64,000 nt of DNA from UBA1563 sp037440065. Lineage in GTDB: Bacteria; Bacteroidota; Ignavibacteria; Ignavibacteriales; Ignavibacteriaceae. Shown here one piece after another: positions 62,209-64,000 of this stretch. Position numbers and translations under genes: made by a program. Location: assembly GCA_037440065.1 (NCBI GenBank), contig JBBIUV010000015.1, forward strand, positions 868,001 through 932,000, written 5' to 3'. The notes under the pieces are model-generated. The model did no database searches. It was not told where the DNA came from and saw nothing but the letters and a program-made list of their open reading frames with translations. The first letter of the stretch is position 1; the number at the start of each line of letters is the position of its first letter.

Positions 62209-63671
62209 ATATGGGAAACATATTAAGTGAACTAAAGCCAGCTTTAGTTTGGAAATATTTTGAAGAAATATGTCAGCATCCACGCCCCTCAAAAAAGGAA
62301 GAAAAGATTGCTGAATACATCTTCTCCGTCGGGAAAAAATTAAATCTTGAAACAGTAAAAGACACATTCGGGAATATTATCATCCGCAAACCGGCTACTC
62401 CAGGAAAAGAAAATTTAAAAACGGTGGTTCTGCAAGGACACATCGACATGGTCTGCGAAAAAAACCGCGGTGTTGAACATGATTTCGATAACGACCCAAT
62501 TCAAGTTTATATTGATGGTGATTTTGTAAAAGCCAAAGGAACAACACTAGGCGCAGACAATGGAATCGGTGTTGCGGCGGCATTGGCTGTATTGGAAGAC
62601 AGCACCATTCAACACGGACCGATTGAATGTCTTTTCACTTTAGATGAAGAAACCGGATTAACCGGCGCTGCAAGTTTAGACCCGAACATTTTGAAAGCTG
62701 ATATTCTTCTCAATCTTGATTCGGAAGAACTTGGAACATTTTTCATCGGTTGTTCCGGCGGAAAAAACACTGCGGCTAAATTTACTTTCACTCCAGAAAA
62801 AGTTCCTGCAGATTCTGTTGCATACGAAGTTAAAGTCGCCGGTCTGCAAGGTGGTCACTCGGGACTTGAAATTCATACCGGACGTGGAAACGCAATCAAA
62901 ATTCTTAACCGTTTTCTTTGGAACGCTACAACTAATTTAGGAATTCGACTAGCTCAAATTGAAGGTGGAAACAAACACAATGCTATTCCTCGCGAAGCAT
63001 TTGCAGTTGTAACTGTAACAAAAGCGAATGACGCAGCTTTTCTTTCTGCGTTAGCAAATTATAACAAAACTATTAAGGAAGAATTAGCAACTAACGAACC
63101 GAACTTGATTGTCTCCGCCGAAGCTTTTGCGCTTCCTGCAAACGTAATGGATGCAAAGACAACAGTTAATTTATTGAATGCACTTTACGCAACTCCTCAC
63201 GGAGTTATAACCATGTCTCCCGATATTGCAGGTTTAGTTGAAACTTCAACAAATCTTGCAACGATCATTACAGAAGGGAACAATGTTAATATTGTAACAA
63301 GCCAGCGCAGTTCAGTCGCAAGTGAAAATCAGGATATCGTTGATATGGTACATTCGGTATTTGCATTAGCAGGAGCTGAAGTTTCTCACGGTGATGGTTA
63401 TCCCGGTTGGAAACCAAATGTACATTCTGAAATTCTGAAAGTATTTAAAACGGTTTATACTGAAATGAATGGAAAAGAACCGGAAGTAGCAGCTATTCAC
63501 GCCGGTTTGGAGTGCGGAATCATCAGCGAAAAATATCCGAACATGGATATGATCTCTTTTGGTCCGACAATGTTCGGTGTGCATTCACCTGATGAAAGAT
63601 TGAACATTCCATCTGTTCAACCGTTTTATGAATTGCTCGTGAATGTTTTAAAAAATATTCCAGCGAAATAA
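62205..63671 (+). CDS. pepD: Aminoacyl-histidine dipeptidase (PepD)
   Basis: 488 aa, M20-family dinuclear zinc dipeptidase. Motifs: LQGHIDMVCEKNRG (metal H and D), GTTLGADNGIGVAA, TLDEETGLTGA (catalytic and metal Glu), GLQGGHSGLEIHTGRGNA and the C-terminal HAGLECG. Splits dipeptides such as Xaa-His in the cytoplasm. Start ATG at 62205 overlaps the PqqD-like stop; a second ATG two codons later is also possible. Confidence 0.95.
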   Translation: MNMGNILSELKPALVWKYFEEICQHPRPSKKEEKIAEYIFSVGKKLNLETVKDTFGNIIIRKPATPGKENLKTVVLQGHIDMVCEKNRGVEHDFDNDPIQVYIDGDFVKAKGTTLGADNGIGVAAALAVLEDSTIQHGPIECLFTLDEETGLTGAASLDPNILKADILLNLDSEELGTFFIGCSGGKNTAAKFTFTPEKVPADSVAYEVKVAGLQGGHSGLEIHTGRGNAIKILNRFLWNATTNLGIRLAQIEGGNKHNAIPREAFAVVTVTKANDAAFLSALANYNKTIKEELATNEPNLIVSAEAFALPANVMDAKTTVNLLNALYATPHGVITMSPDIAGLVETSTNLATIITEGNNVNIVTSQRSSVASENQDIVDMVHSVFALAGAEVSHGDGYPGWKPNVHSEILKVFKTVYTEMNGKEPEVAAIHAGLECGIISEKYPNMDMISFGPTMFGVHSPDERLNIPSVQPFYELLVNVLKNIPAK

Positions 63672-63684
63672 AAAATCACTTTCC

Positions 63685-63712
63685 GTAGAGACTTGCCATG
63701 GCAAGTCTCTAC
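63685..63712. repeat. 28-bp perfect palindrome after pepD
   Basis: Perfect palindrome with half-site GTAGAGACTTGCCA (63685-63698) and its complement to 63712, centred on CCATGG. It sits 13 nt after the pepD stop and is followed by ACAATTTTAC. It resembles the dispersed extragenic palindromes of 15373-15712 in style, with a different sequence. It can form a strong hairpin and may end transcripts. Confidence 0.7.
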
Positions 63713-63773
63713 AATTTTACCAGATCAAGATTATGAATACGTTCAAGATCACGAAAAAAAATAAGGAACTCGC

Positions 63774-64000
63774 TTGGAAGAAACACTTATACTGAAACCC
63801 GAACCGACTAAATTTTTCCGCTGGACAGTCCTAGTTTTTGTTAGCCTTGCCATGTTTGGCAACTACTACATTTACGATTGCATAAGTCCACTTGCCGATT
63901 TACTTTCAAAACAATTACATTTTTCCGATTCCGATATTGGTTTGCTCCAAGCGATTTACAGTTTTCCAAATATCATAATGGTCTTAGTGGGTGGATTAAT
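63774..64000 (+). CDS. MFS transporter, N-terminal part (cut by right edge)
   Basis: The frame from TTG at 63774 has an AAGGA site seven nt upstream and an in-frame stop just before it, so TTG is the likely start. About 75 codons are seen: a short cytoplasmic N-terminus, a helix WTVLVFVSLAMFGNYYIYDCI, and the MFS-like DSDIGLLQAIYSFPNIIMVLVGGLI. Substrate unknown. It follows pepD and the palindrome. Confidence 0.78.
   Translation, partial: MEETLILKPEPTKFFRWTVLVFVSLAMFGNYYIYDCISPLADLLSKQLHFSDSDIGLLQAIYSFPNIIMVLVGGL

Noticed and set aside
1..64000. tRNA, rRNA and riboswitch genes
   Set aside because: None recognised by eye; a covariance-model scan would be needed to exclude them.

Overview
The window is AT-rich, densely packed bacterial chromosome. 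It suggests the Bacteroidota/Chlorobiota/Ignavibacteriota group, most likely an Ignavibacteria-like organism. The clues are a type IX secretion C-terminal sorting domain on a secreted glycosidase-like protein, several lipoproteins with a Gly-Cys lipobox, DUF4199 and DUF6600-type proteins, and long runs of genes with 1-10 nt overlaps. Taxonomy is inferred from gene content only; no rRNA or tRNA gene was seen.

Layout. 1-6045: a beta-CASP ribonuclease-like gene (cut by the left edge) diverges from nuoABCDEF. 6337-8562: monomeric isocitrate dehydrogenase. 8722-12644 (minus): a five-gene coenzyme A operon, panB-panC-coaBC-coaX-panD. 13399-15372: acetyl-CoA synthetase. 15373-20351 is the accessory part. 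It holds extragenic palindromes, an exact 21-bp-period degenerate tandem array, CCACAAAG-type inverted repeats, and a small group of gene cassettes separated by three attC-like sites with no integrase in view (a CALIN-like array). 20352-31000: EamA exporter, SDR, aldo/keto reductase, an odd thioredoxin-like protein, a T9SS-exported GHL10 protein, pdxJ, a DUF6600-type protein, a two-component system and a small secreted Lys/Ala-rich protein. 31219-40092: asnS, then nuoJKLM, an NhaD-type Na+/H+ antiporter, a small unknown gene and nuoN. 40170-44941: NAD(P)HX repair enzyme, VanZ-like, DUF218, nusB and a UMF1-type MFS transporter.

45594-52110 (minus) is a four-gene envelope cluster: secreted fibronectin-like protein, FecR-domain protein, large outer-membrane-like protein, and CHASE2-class III nucleotide cyclase. 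It looks like a little-described sensing unit. 52429-64000: BamD-like lipoprotein, DUF58 protein, phosphoglucosamine mutase, endonuclease III family glycosylase, an unknown lipoprotein, a YncE-like/phosphoesterase fusion, an OPT peptide transporter, an orphan PqqD-like protein, PepD dipeptidase and the start of an MFS transporter.

Working together: the two nuo blocks encode NuoA-F and NuoJ-N, while nuoG, nuoH and nuoI are absent here. Complex I must therefore be completed from elsewhere in the genome or be unusual. The pan/coa operon, Acs and Icd supply CoA, acetyl-CoA and NADPH. OPT, PqqD-like and PepD form a likely peptide uptake and degradation group. The strongest candidates for something undescribed are the attC/cassette group at 17366-19590, the CHASE2/FecR envelope operon, and the antiporter and unknown gene embedded in the nuo operon.
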